A DNA stretch of 64,000 bases from Eopsaltria australis (GCA_034509425.1 JAVTVJ010000666.1:310001-374000); one strand, 5' to 3'; positions 1 to 16,900 are shown, counted from the first letter of the stretch. Notes: generated by a model from the letters alone, not told the origin. Numbers and translations are program-made.

Positions 1-382
1 CCCCTGCCCAGCTCCAGCAACATCCGCGCTCTCCCGCAGTCCCCTGGAAATCCATCAGCACGGCAGTCGGCAGGGACTGCTGTCCCCGGGCAGGGGCTGC
101 ACAGCGCTCCGCGGCACCCCGCACGGTGCGGTCACAGCAGGAAACTGGCACTGGCGGTGGCGGAAACAAAGTTTAGGCTGCTGAACGCGGCACAGGGGGA
201 GCCCTGTGAGCGAGGCCGTGCTTTGCTCAGCTCTGCTCATCATTGACTGACGATGCTCACAAGTGTCCCAGTGATGTCACACTGCTCCAACCAACCAAAT
301 ACACTGGTATTAAAGAGCAGTAACTTGAATAAATCAAATAAAATAGACAAAGTGGGGGGCAGTAACCACAGCTTTATATACA
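1..382. other. Flank beyond the NDUFA7 3' end, no gene recognised
   Basis: The first 380 bases hold only short open frames and no similarity I recognise. Two plus-strand AATAAA hexamers lie at 328-333 and 337-342 in an AT-rich patch. They could belong to a transcript entering from the left, or be chance. CD320 is the neighbour expected from human synteny, but nothing here identifies it. Confidence 0.4.
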
Positions 383-388
383 TTTATT
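383..388 (-). terminator. NDUFA7: NDUFA7 polyadenylation signal
   Basis: TTTATT on the plus strand reads AATAAA on the minus strand, 114 bases past the NDUFA7 stop codon at 502-504. This gives a short 3' UTR of about 130 bases, typical of a small housekeeping gene. Confidence 0.6.
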
Positions 389-501
389 TGTCAGACATCA
401 GCTCCCTGCAGCAGCCCTGGAGCCACATCCAGCACAGCCTCCACATCAGAGCTGCTCTGGAACCACCGGTGCCCATCATCCAGCCTCAGCTCATTCCCTG
501 C

Positions 502-1781
502 TCACAAGTAGGGTTCATCCTTGGAAATTTCCCACTTCCTAAGTGGTGGTCCTGGTGTCACCGGTTTTTTCCCCATTTTTGTCACTGCAGTGTCTGAACT
601 GGGGTAGAGAAAGGAGGAGAGGCGTTAGTAACATTCTGGAAATCACACTTTGATATAATCAGAAGTCCAGGCTGCAAAGTAGTGCTGGAGGTGTTTGTTA
701 ATCAGAGTCCCAGAATGGTTTGGATTGGGTGGGACTTGAAAGCTCATCTTGTTCCACCCCCTGCCATGAGCAGGGACACCTTCCACTGTCCCAGGCTGCT
801 GCAAGCCCTGTCCAGTCTGGCCTTGGACACTGCCAGGGATCCAGGGGCAGCCACAGCTGCTCTGGGCACCCTGTGCCAGGGCCTGCCCACCCTCACAGCC
901 AACAATTCCTTCCCAATATCCCATCCATCCCTGCTCTCTGGCAGTGGAAGCCATTCCCTGTGTCCTGTGTCTCCATGCCTTGTCCCAAGTCCCTCTCCAG
1001 CACTCCTGGAGCCCCTTTAGGCCCTGCAAGAGGCTCTGAGCTCTCCCTGGAGCCTTCTCTTGTCCAGGTGAGCACCCCCAGCTCTCCCAGGCGGGCTCCA
1101 GAGCAGACGGCTCCAGCCCTTTCTTGGAGGCCCCAAGAGCTGGGCGCACACACTCCAGGTGGGGTCTCACCAAAGCAGCAATTCCTCCCACCTCACTTAT
1201 TTGCAAGAAAATAGAGACCCAAATAATCAGTTCCACGTTCTTCTGCCAATCTGGGTAACTCCGCACTGCTGCTGGGCGCGTTCTGTGTTCTGCTCGCGTC
1301 AGACCTACCTGCCGGCCTGTGTCCCCGCTGGCAAGGTTCTCTGCGCCGCCGCTACTATCACGGGCGGCAGCGACTCCCGGCGCCCGTCCCGGCTGCAGTA
1401 ATAGTTATCGGCGAATTTGTGACTGGGGCCCACCGGGAGCCGCGGCGGTGGCTGGGTCCTAGGCAGAGAACGAGCCGAGCGTCAGCGGCAGGGCCGGGCT
1501 GGGGGCGGCTCAGCGCCCCGCCCGCCTCCCGGCCCGGCCCGGCCCGGCCCCGGCACCTCTTAGCGATCTCCTCGTAGCGCAGCTGCAGCTTCGCCTGGAG
1601 ATCCCGCTGCAAGGCAAGGCCAGAGCAGCTCAGGCGGGACCGCTACCCTGCGCCGGAGGCTCCGCGGAGCCGGGGGCGCAGCGCAGCGCCCCGCGGGGCG
1701 GAGGAGCCCCGAGCCCGGCGCGGTTCTTACCCCCGCCAGGAAGTTGCGGAGCCGCTGGATCGCAGTAGTCGCCGTCGCCAT
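502..1781 (-). CDS. NDUFA7: NADH:ubiquinone oxidoreductase subunit A7 (complex I accessory subunit B14.5a)
   Basis: Accessory subunit of mitochondrial complex I, on the matrix side. Four coding exons on the minus strand: 1731-1781, 1557-1606, 1309-1458 and 502-598, all with GT-AG junctions. They total 348 nt, giving 115 aa; from memory human is 113 aa. Exon 1 gives [17 protein letters not shown], exon 2 [17 protein letters not shown], exon 3 includes [20 protein letters not shown], and exon 4 ends [11 protein letters not shown] before TGA. These match the family's N-terminal QRLRN, central LPVGPSHK...NYYC.RDGRRE and C-terminal W-E-[LI]-S-x-D-x-PYL motifs. The ATG at 1779-1781 is the only start consistent with the family N-terminus. 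The gene is head to head with RPS28. Intron 3 (599-1308) carries a CR1 fragment. Confidence 0.96.
704..1180 (-). repeat. Decayed CR1-type LINE fragment, 3' part
   Basis: The plus strand reads like the reverse complement of a CR1 3' region: an AGAATGGTTTGGATTGG-like start, then AGGGACACCTTCCACT, a CTGGCCTTGGACACT-like stretch and GGAGCCTTCTCTTGTCCAGG, ending near CCAGGTGGGGTCTCACCAAAGCAG. The element therefore lies on the minus strand. It sits in NDUFA7 intron 3 and has no intact reverse transcriptase. It is more diverged than the copy near 7 kb. Boundaries are approximate. Confidence 0.75.
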
Positions 1782-1911
1782 CTTGGCCGCGGTGAAGGGC
1801 AGGGGTGCCGGGGGTGCCGGGGGCGCGCGCGGATCGCTGGGTCTCGCGAGACTTGGAGCTATATAAGCGGGCGCGGGGGGGCACCGCCCCTTTCCGCGCC
1901 GCGGAGCCGCC
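1782..1911. promoter_or_regulatory. Bidirectional NDUFA7/RPS28 promoter
   Basis: Only 130 bases separate the two start codons, inside a CpG-rich block running from about 1.3 to 2.4 kb. A perfect TCTCGCGAGA palindrome lies at 1842-1851; this CpG element is known at housekeeping promoters and is bound by BANP. A TATATAAG box at 1860-1867 points toward RPS28. About 25-30 bases downstream the pyrimidine run CCCCTTTCC (1887-1895) could be a 5'TOP transcription start, as expected for a ribosomal protein mRNA. The transcription start is inferred, not seen. Confidence 0.8.
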
Positions 1912-2276
<365 letters not shown>

Positions 2277-2389
2277 GCGGGGCCCGGGGCCGCCCCTGCT
2301 GCCGGGCCGGCCATCGGGGGATGGAGCCTGTCGCAGCTCGTTCGGCCGTGGGGCCCGGGTGGGGACGAGTGTGGCAACCGTGTCACCGC

Positions 2390-2395
2390 AATAAA
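2390..2395 (+). terminator. RPS28: RPS28 polyadenylation signal
   Basis: AATAAA lies 114 bases past the RPS28 stop codon and is followed by a T/G-rich stretch (GGGTTTTTCC). The 3' UTR is very short, as usual for ribosomal protein genes. Confidence 0.85.
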
Positions 2396-2669
2396 GGGTT
2401 TTTCCAGTACCCCTTGCTCGGGTTTAACTCATCGAGCACCGCCTGACCCCTCTGGTTTGTCTCACACTTCAGCAGGAAGAAAACCAGACTGAGGGATGTA
2501 GCCAGTGCATAAACGTGCAGTGAATGACTTGGAATGTGGGGTCACTTGCTCAGCTCGGGGGCTTTGCCAGGCTGTGCCTCTGCTGCAGCTCTTGCAGGGA
2601 TTGTTGTGAGCCAGACAGGAAGGTGGCAGACTGCTGATGTCACTGCAATATTTCAAAATACCTTTAAAT

Positions 2670-2675
2670 TTTATT
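2670..2675 (-). terminator. KANK3: Likely KANK3 polyadenylation signal
   Basis: TTTATT on the plus strand (AATAAA on the minus strand) lies in an AT-rich patch about 1.33 kb past the KANK3 stop codon. The 2676-4005 interval would be the 3' UTR; I see no other gene in it. The RPS28 and KANK3 signals are only about 275 bases apart, a tight tail-to-tail arrangement. Confidence 0.6.
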
Positions 2676-4005
2676 TATATCTTAAAAATAAACATCAGTA
2701 TTAAAATGCCAGTAAACAGAGTAGTGTATTAGGGAGTGGCAGTGAGCGATGTATATTAACTCCAGTAAAAAGCTGAGAGCAAGTTTCTGGGAAGGGTTGT
2801 GGGGGTTCCCCAGCTTAGAGCAGCTCAGGCAGGGGTGAGGCTGGGCCAAGGAGCAGGAGTGGGGGGCACAACACATGACCTTTGTGAAGGGCTCAGAGCA
2901 GAGCTGCCTTCCCATGCAAAACCCTTTTTCCTCCCGGTCCTTGTCCTTACTGACCCTGTTCCCATCCCACACGGTGCTCACACACTTGCACAGACACATG
3001 TTCTCTGACGTACGTGTTCCCCTCTGCAGGCTTCACGTGTGTGCTCTGAGCTCTTCTGGCCCCTGTGCTTTGTTGGTGCTGTCCTCAGCTGCTCTCCTCC
3101 CTTTTGGGATGGAAGGTGGGCAGAGAGGGACTTGGCTGTGGGTCTGGCTGTCTGCAGAGTGTGCAGGACTGACTAACTGGGGAAATGTTTAGGAGGTGAT
3201 TGATCTCTGTCCCTTGGGAGAAGGACCTGCTCTCCTTATGGGTTATCAGATAGGCAGGCTTAGTCCCCAAATGCATCCTTGGCCTTCAGCCCCTTTTGTC
3301 ACTTGGCTGCAACCCCAACTGCTCGGAGGTTTTGCTCCCATTGAGCAAATCAAATCCCAAGTGATTTCATGTTGAACTTCATCCTTTGGCCAAGCAAAAT
3401 AACTTTTTTGCTTTGTGTGCATGTGCGAGAAAAGAGAAAAAAAAGTCAGATTTCAGCCAGGAAAGGAAATGCCAGAAAAGAGGGCAAGTATTTGAGTCTG
3501 GAAATGCTCCCAGCTGCTGTCAAGGCAGCATTCCCTCTGCCATTGCTGCACAGGATGTGCCTGTGGAGCACCACGTCCCTGCTGGAGCCAGGACACATCA
3601 CTTGCCCTCCTTGCTCCATGTCACTGGCACTGCTGCCTTCTTGGAGTGGCCAGAGAGCACAGACCAGGTGCTGTTTCTGCTGGGTTGGTTCTCTGCTGTT
3701 CCTCCTTGCAGAGAGCTCTGAGCTGGCACAGCTCTGGTGGTCGTGGCAGGAAGCAGAGGGGATGGGGTAGCTTCTGCTCCCCGTGTGTCCCACCCTGAGG
3801 TCACTTGACTGCTGTCACTTGGTGCAGTGAGGTGGCCGTGTGTGGCTGCATCCAGTGGAGGAGACAGGCGAGAGAGGCTCAAGGATGGTGCTTGTGATGG
3901 GACGAAAGCTGCAGAGAGAGTTTGGCACAGAGGGGTGGCAGGGGAGGGGATGTGAATCACAGCCCAGTGCTGATGGTGGCCCCTGACTGGATCCCAAGGT
4001 CACTC

Positions 4006-9500
<5,495 letters not shown>

Positions 9501-12423
9501 CTTCTCCCCGGAATGTTGTTGACCAGGGGACCATCAACCTGCAACGAGACCATGTCCAGCCAAACCCTGTGACCCTAGGGCTGGCGAGCCCCAGGCAGCC
9601 ACACAGCCCTGACCCCCACCCGGGGAGAGCCCTGTGGCTGTCCCCTGCCATCTGTCAGGTCCCCTGACCTCCCCCAGCCCAGGGCTCACACTGGAGCCGG
9701 TGGCCAGGCAAGCACGGTGCTGCCTGTAGGGCTGGGATTGTTTGTACATTTAAGGAATGCTCCACAGCTCGGCTGGGATGGCCGTGCTGCCAGCTCTGAG
9801 GGTCATGAGCTGGAGCTTGGCCATACAGTCGGAGCAGGCCAGGAAAAAAAAGAGGCTGAAACCTGTATTGCACTGTATAGGTGCAATACTCAGTGGGAAG
9901 TTTACTGATGCTTTGGCAAAGCCAAGTGACTGCAGGGAGCTGCCAGCACCCATCAGTGCTGGCTGTGATGCCCATTCCCACCACCCAGACTGCCCCATAA
10001 GGCCTCAGGGATGTCCTGAGGGGCCAATGACTTCCAGGAGGGACCTGACTGCTTTCCCCTTAATGTGATAAGGCAGAGGGGAATGAAATGGGAGCCTGTT
10101 TTTTCCAGGAGGAGAGACAACAGGACACAGCTGTGGTCCAGAAGTGAGCTCACAGCTAGGGGTGCCACCAGCTATGAGCACTGAGCTGGGACCTGCTGCA
10201 ACATCTGGCAGCACCTGGATGCTGGGGCCCAGGTGTGAAGTGCTCCTGGCAGGAGTAGGATGGGACAAGAGCACCTTGGGAGCATCAGGGCATCAGGGTC
10301 CTGGTGGCTCTGCCCATGTGGCACAAGTGGCCCTGGGGCTGAGCAGCTGTTGGTGGGCAAAGCATTTGGCACTGGGCTATTTTCAGAAGAAAGCAGGGGA
10401 GGAGGAATGCTGCAGAGGAATGGTGGCATGGGCACAGCCCTCAGGGAAGCTGAGGCTCAGCAATGCCCAGGGAAGAGTGCAGGATCTGGCCTTGGCTGGG
10501 CAGGAACACCCACACCCGCCCCTCACGCCGATGCTGCGGCCACTCCCTGGCTGTAGCTGCCAGCCCTCAGCTTGCCCTGACCCATGGAGCCAGCAGAGCA
10601 GCTGTGGCAGCGCCAGGCCAGGCTCCCACCCCCAGCCCAGGGCACAGGGTTGGGGGCTGAGTCCAACTGGGCAGAGATAAAACATTTCCCAGTCATCACC
10701 AGAACGGATTGTGGGGCTCTCCCACTCCTCTGCCAACCCACTCATATCCCAACTTCCTTCTCCCTCGGACTCATCCCAGCTTTGAGCTGGCACCCATTCC
10801 ACCTCCCCAGGAACATCCTGGCTCCACGCTGGCATCCACCATTCCCAAGCTGCTGGCTTCATGCCCAAGAGGGTCCACACATCCCCCACCTCCTCTAATG
10901 CCTGCCACCCTGGGAAGCGTTTGGCTTCCTCCTTTGCATGGCCCTTGCTGCAGGTAATTAAACAGTGCTGGGGCCAGGACAAACTTCCCGCTGGGCTCCA
11001 CACACGTTGTAAATCAAAGAGGAAGAGAGAGCAGCAGGAGCCAGAGGCAGCGGGTGCGTTTCCTCAGGGGGAAGTGGCCGGCAGCTCCCTTCCGCCGCCT
11101 GGCCGGGTATTGTCCTGCCTCGGGACAGGAAAAGCCTCCTCTGCCGAGGCCTGGACACCTCCCACACCCCTCCGGCAGCACCAGCACTGCACTGGTGTCC
11201 CCTCCACTGAGCTGGGGACAGGCTGCTCGTCACCTATGGCCCCTTCAGCCAATGTCAGCAGCTGCATCCCAACTGTGGGGGACGTCCTCCATCGTCCCAT
11301 TGCTTTCAAACCCCATTTCTTTTGGTCTGAAAGGATGGGCTGGACCCAGGGCAGGAGTTTCTGTCTTCACCCAGCTCCAAAAATGGTGATGGGATCTGCC
11401 AGCTCCCAACCACGTCCAAGTGGCCCCAGGGACCCCATGATGTTCAAACCCTCCTGGAGGGCTTGCATGGTGGGAGCCATTACACAATCCCAGCTCTTTT
11501 TGGAAGCAATGAAAGTCTTGTTTCTAGCCCTGGTGTATTGACAGAAAAGCAGGATGGTACAAGCAAAGCACTGGTAGGGAGGCTTGGCAGTGAGGGGAAG
11601 AGGAGGAGGATGCACAGGCACCCCACCATCCCTGCAGAGGCAGGGCTGTGCTTTGCCCTGGGCTCACACCTTTACCCTCCCCTCGTGCTGTTGTACCAAT
11701 GCCAGCATGGGAAACTCAGGGCCAAAACTGGAGCTGCTCTGCTCAATTACAATAAGAAGTCATGTCAGGGATGAGGGAGGCTGGGCACCTTGGCACAGCC
11801 CAGATACCACCTGGTTCCCATGCCCCAGCCCCAGCTGCAGGCAGCACCTTGGCACCCCTGGCTTCATGGGGCGCCTTCCCCTTGGGGTTCCCAAGCTCCC
11901 AGACTGGCAGAGGAGAGGTCTGGGGGAGCTGTTCCTGAAGCTCAAGACCTTTGGGCCCTTTCCTTCTCCAGGGGCACAGCTGTAGCTGCCCTCAGCCCCG
12001 TTCAACACCTGCTGCAGTGCAGCCCGAGCTGCTCCAATGGCGGGGCCGGGGTTGCACACAGGGAGGGCTCTCCCTGGCTCCTCCTGAGCCAAAATATGAG
12101 GTCATGAGGAATGTGAGAAGAACAGAGTCCAGAGCAGCCCTGGCCAGAGCAACTTGATTTATCTCAGCCAGGCATGCTTCCCTCGTAGCTCTGCGCGGGT
12201 GATAAGTCCTGAAGCTTGGAACTGAGGGTGTTCCAAAGTTAAAGGGAAACCACTGAGCAAGCACACAGCTTCCTCCACTGCCGGCAACACGCCAGGATTC
12301 GGGCTCCTCACACAGCCAGCTGTCACACGTGCTTGTCACCTGCAGTGTTACCTGCCAGTGGTTGGCTGCAGCAGGAGGTACCCAGGGCTCATGACACCTT
12401 CCTGTCCCTGTCCCCTGCTGCAG

Positions 12424-12513
12424 GGGCTGTGTAGGAGGGCCTGTGCCTGTTTGCCCAGGCCACCTTGGCCATGCTGTCTATGCTGGAGCTGCTCCTGGAG
12501 GAGCTGGATCCAG
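12424..12513 (+). other. Exon-like segment of unknown identity
   Basis: A 90-base plus-strand segment lies between a strong acceptor (CCTGTCCCCTGCTGCAG, ending 12423) and a consensus donor (CAG|GTGAGTGG). Its length is divisible by three and two frames are open. A third frame could start at ATG 12471 and read MLSMLELLLEELDP up to the donor. I recognise no protein, and it lies antisense within the proposed KANK3 intron 1. It could be an exon of an unannotated or non-coding transcript, or chance splice signals in GC-rich DNA. Confidence 0.25.
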
Positions 12514-13049
12514 GTGAGTGGGTGCACAGTGCTGACCCAGGGAAAGAAAGGGACATGCTTTGATCATCCCAACAGCCTAATTTCATGGTTGGACTGTTAT
12601 TCCTGGAATTGTTGTCATCGATGGCCCTGTCGGCTGGGAGGCCAAAGGAGCTGCCCAGGCTTGGCACCCACTCCAGCCCCTCAGGGATCTCCCTGAACTC
12701 ACACACAAACCTGGGACAACAGGTGTAGAGTCCACACACAGACTTACCCACGTGTGAGCTCTACCAGCTCCCTCACACCTGCAGTGCTATAGGTTCCCTC
12801 CAGCTTCACTAGAGAACATCAACGCCTCTCCTCGCACCCTCACCACAGCTGCCCACCATCACCTTCCCCCAGCACCTCCCGATTCCCTCAGGGCTGCTGA
12901 CAACACCTGGGATCAGCAGCGATGCTCGGAGATGAAACGTTTAAATTTACACCCGGAGTGCAGAGGTAAAGCCGGGGTGCACACACAGCACCGTGCACAA
13001 CAACGTGGTGGGATCTTCCTGTGCACGCAGAAGCACCCCAAACCCCACA

Positions 13050-13950
13050 GTACCCCAGCAGCAGTCTGGGGGGCCGTGTCCCGGCACCCGGGCAACCCAC
13101 CGCACACCCTGCCCGAACAGGTCCCCAGGACTCCAGGCAGCCCCCCAGAACGCCCAGCCCTGCAGCTCCCCAGCTCCCTGGGACTCCACCGGCATCCCCA
13201 ACACTACGGGCTCCCGGCACCCCTGGGGGATCCCCGGCGCCCCGGGGTGCCAGCAGCACATTCCGGGCACCCGCACGTCGGGGCACAGCCCGTCCCCAGC
13301 CCAGGGGACCGCGGGGACCGCCCGCCGCCGCCAGCCGGAGCGGGGGAGTCCCAGCCCGGCCCCGGCCCCGGCCCCGCTGCCCTCCCGCTGCCGCCGCCGG
13401 GGCCGCTCGGGCGGAGCCCCCGGGCCGGCGGATGCCGTGGCCGCCCCATCCCACCCCATCCCGCCGCGGCTGCGGAGGCTCCAGCGCGGCCCCTCGGGGG
13501 CCACGGGCGGCGGCGGCTGCGGGGCCTTGCGGGGGCCGCCACCGGGATGAGCCCCCGCCCCGCCGCCGCCGGGCCCGCCCGTCCCGTCCCGTTCCGTTCC
13601 GTCCCGTCCCGTGCCGCGCGGTCCCCGCCGCCCTCACCGTGCCGCCGGGCTCCTGAGCCGCAGCCGGGCCACAGCGCCGGGCCCGGGACTCTCGGACTGC
13701 TCCGCGGCGCCGGGCAGCGCTGCCCGCCGCAGCCCCGGGCCGAGGGCGGGCGGGAGCGGAGCGGGAGCGGAGCGGGAGCGGCCGGGGCGGGGCGGGGGCG
13801 GGCGGGGACCGGCCCCGAGCCCGACGGGACGGGTCCCGCCCCCGGCCGCTCGCCCCGCGGCATGCCCGCTATCCGCTCTCCGCGTGGCGAGGGAATATCG
13901 CTGCCCCCGTGGCCGCCCGGAGTGGGATGTGCCCTGTTCCTGTCACCTGG
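13050..13950 (-). promoter_or_regulatory. KANK3: CpG island, likely KANK3 promoter and non-coding exon 1
   Basis: This block is very GC- and CpG-rich. On the minus strand a first exon could start near 13.74 kb and end at 13638 at the donor ACG|GTGAGGG. GC boxes (GGGGCGGGGCGGGGGCGGG near 13785-13805) lie just upstream of that start. No TATA box is evident. The exon is assigned to KANK3 because the strand, distance and downstream acceptor at 9539 agree. A divergent plus-strand transcript is also possible. Long open frames here on both strands reflect base composition. Confidence 0.5.
13577..13611. repeat. Pentamer repeat (CCGTC/CCGTT)n
   Basis: About seven copies of CCGTC or CCGTT occur in tandem inside the CpG island. 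A second small array of GGAGCGGAGCG-like units lies at about 13752-13780. Both are GC-rich simple repeats. Confidence 0.7.
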
Positions 13951-16900
13951 GGGGAGGGTGTCCCCTGCCCTTGTCACCCTCAGGTCTGTCCAGATCACCC
14001 TCGGGATGGGGTGCGCCAACTCTAGTCACCCTGGGGACGGGATTCTACCTAACCTGTCCACCTTGGGGATGGTCACCCTGCAGAAGGGGGGATCGTCTGC
14101 CCACATCACCCCGATACTGGGGTACCCTGTGCCCTGGGCTCAGCCCCGCTGCTGGCTGGGGCCCCCTGGGTGGTTGGGGTCCAGCTCCCTGCCCCACCGT
14201 GCTTCCCCCAGCGCAGCCGCCCCCCGAACATATTGCCCACCTATGGCCGGGAGCAGAATGCCTCTGGCTCTGGCTGGGCTCCCCGGGCCTGGCCCCGCCG
14301 GGTTCCTGGCAGCCCTCCCTGTCCCAGCAGCGGCTGTTTGTCTCCTTTTCTTGCCAGCTTTCTTCCCCGCCTGCTTCCCGTGCTGGTCGCTCAGCCGCGA
14401 GCTCTGGGCTCTCCCCCCACCCTGTACCGACCCCAGCCATTCCCCACCTCAGAGCTTGCCCTCACTAACTGCCCTTTCAGCGCTGAAACCCTCAGCAACG
14501 ATTTTTGCTTCTTTTTCTGTCCTCTTCAGCTCTGAACCTCACGGGTATTTTTCCATGTCTGGCTCTTCTGTAACATTACTCACGGGAAGAGCAGGAGAAA
14601 CAAGATGTGCTTCCCGACGTCCCTCCCAGCTGCTGGCTGGCAGTTCGGGGACTTCCTGGGAAAGGGTTTGCATCCGGACGGAAGTACCTTAACAGCTCTA
14701 ATGAATCTACCTCCTCTGACAGACCTCGTCCCTCTCCAATGCATTTGCATACTTGGCCTCCCCAGCATCCTGTGGTAATGAACTCGGCGATTTCACGCCC
14801 TCAATTGGTCTCCAAAGCAGGTCTGGAATAGCACCGACTGCTCTTGCCGGTTCACTGACTGCTTGGAGAAGAAATCGGTTGGGTCCTCTGCACCGTGTGG
14901 CTTTACCTTCTCTGTCCAGGTCAGGAAAGGTGAAGTCTGGCACGATGAGCCAAGTCCCAGCGGTGCCCAGCTGTGCTGCAGAGCTCATGCCCCACATCCC
15001 GGCTCAGAGCTCCATGATGGGCCCACGTCCAGGTCCCTCACTCCTGCTCTTGGACATCCAACAAAAATGTCACCCACCTCCAGGCAGCAATTCTCGTTTC
15101 CTCCTTGCAAAGGGAAAAAAAAACAACAAAGGAGGAGTTGAGGAAACATGAGCTTGGGAAAGTGATGTCACCGCAGCTCTGTGGGTGCCAGATCCCGCCG
15201 TGACTGCTGCCATCCCAGTTTGGGAACTGAGTTGTGGAAGAGTGGGTAGACTACAAACCAGCCAGCACCACCAAAGAAATACAGCCCTGGGGCTGCCTGA
15301 ATGTGGTGCTGGATCGCAAAACTGTGGCGGTTCAGAGATAGTTCCAGGCTGAGACTCAACAGCAGCCTTTGAACAAGGGGGATTGCATCTTTCCCTGCAG
15401 GGATCAAACTCCTCTGGCTTTAAGTTCTGGTCACTGAGAAGAATCAAACCCAAGGGACAGCCCTTGTTTCTAATAATCATTGTTTTCTACAGAAACTATG
15501 TGGGACTCAAATATGAGGCCACGGCCAGAGAACTCGCCTGGGCTCTTGGTGTTCACACCCCATGTAAATCCCATCTGCATCCAGGAGCAGGACACATGAA
15601 GCAAAGTGCTCCTGAAGCCTGGGCTGGTGTCTGGCGCTGTGGCTTCACCCCAAGCCAGGACTGATGCTGAGCCAGGACTGGTCTGAGCTGTGGCACCTGC
15701 CCGTCCGGGCTGGCGGTGCCTGGCAGGTGAAGCCGAGCCCAGGCTTGGAGGCAAATGGCAGCTGCTGCACCCACACCTGTCCCAAGGTCTGGGTTAACAA
15801 CCGTGTAGCTTTGCGGTTGTGGGTGTTAGGACTGATGTCCGTGTGCATGGAAGATGCACAGATGCTCAGTCTGGGAAAGGCTACAGGTGAGGACCAGGGA
15901 CTTCCACAGTATGGGACCAAGCTCTTGTATTCAGCATCTCTCCTATAACTCTGCACGGAGAGGTGAGGAGGGCTAGCCAGGCTTCTGTTCCTCTTGTAGG
16001 GGCAGTTCTGCCAAATAATCTTGGTGGTTTCCTGGTGGTGGAGTGTTGTCATTCAGCTGTCTGGGCCTCTGCTCACTTTCATGGCATCATTTTTGGGTCT
16101 GGCACAGCTGTTCCTTCATGATGGCCATTGAAATCACCCCTGACCCTCATCAGGGTGTCCATGTGAACAAAAAGCTCCAGGAGCTGATGAGTTTTCATAG
16201 AATCAGTGCATCCTCTTGTCCCCAGCATGGCCCTGCAAGACCAGCCCTAATCCAGGTGCAGAGTGCCCTCATCCCCTGTCCCCCAGCCTGTGTCCCCTCT
16301 GATCTCGCCGGCTGCAGGTGACATTTCACATTTTGTGCCTGTGTGGCACAGCGGGCGTGGGCTTTTATCTCGGGCAATCCTTGATGTGCTTGGCACAGCA
16401 CTTGGCCAGACCGGGGAAGGCCAGGACAGCTTTTTTTGTGACTGTGATTGCAGCTCAGCCTTATCAGTGCTGAGGGAAATGCCGTGCGGGCTTTCCACAG
16501 CTGGGGTTTGCTTTGGCCATGGGCCAGCCCCACCGGCAGCACCAGGGGGACCTGCCCCAACGGCCGGCATGTCCTGCTGTTATGTGGCCCTAAACACACC
16601 CCAACGGTCAGTGAGACCCATCAGTGGGATGCTCCCACGTCTGGGATGTTCTGGAACTGGGATCATGCTGTTCATGGAGGACTTGCAGTCTGGGTTGCCT
16701 TGAAAAGTGATGATTTTGGCTGAAACACTATGCTCCTTCAAAATGGCCATTTTCCTTTAGGGGCTCTGGGCCCTCATGTCCACCTGTAGCCAGCAGGATG
16801 TAAAATGGGTTTTGAAAATAGGTGCTCACACTGATTGTCCCCAAAAGGGGTGACTCCAGGAAAGGGGGACACCTGCCCCGGTGAATTCCTGTGACTTTGG

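Larger units (their letters stand above)
9501..13637 (-). other. KANK3: KANK3 5' UTR part and first intron
   Basis: Upstream of the KANK3 ATG a minus-strand acceptor CTCGTTGCAG ends at 9539, so 9501-9538 would be 5' UTR in the first coding exon. The ATG context AAGATGG is favourable. The next convincing upstream donor is GGCACG|GTGAGGG at 13638/13637, giving an intron of about 4.1 kb. I see no protein gene in the intron. It holds a small perfect inverted repeat (9865-9889), a plus-strand exon-like segment (12424-12513) and a pair of GATA-type sites (about 12157 and 12200). Confidence 0.5.

Noticed and set aside
12932..14692. 586-codon plus-strand open frame across the 13-kb CpG island
   Set aside because: GC-rich composition keeps several frames open. 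No domain or compositional sign of a protein; better explained as promoter plus non-coding exon.
16190..16215. CATAGAATCA as a CR1 tail
   Set aside because: Only ten bases match the CR1 terminal repeat and the flanks show no CR1 body; could be chance.
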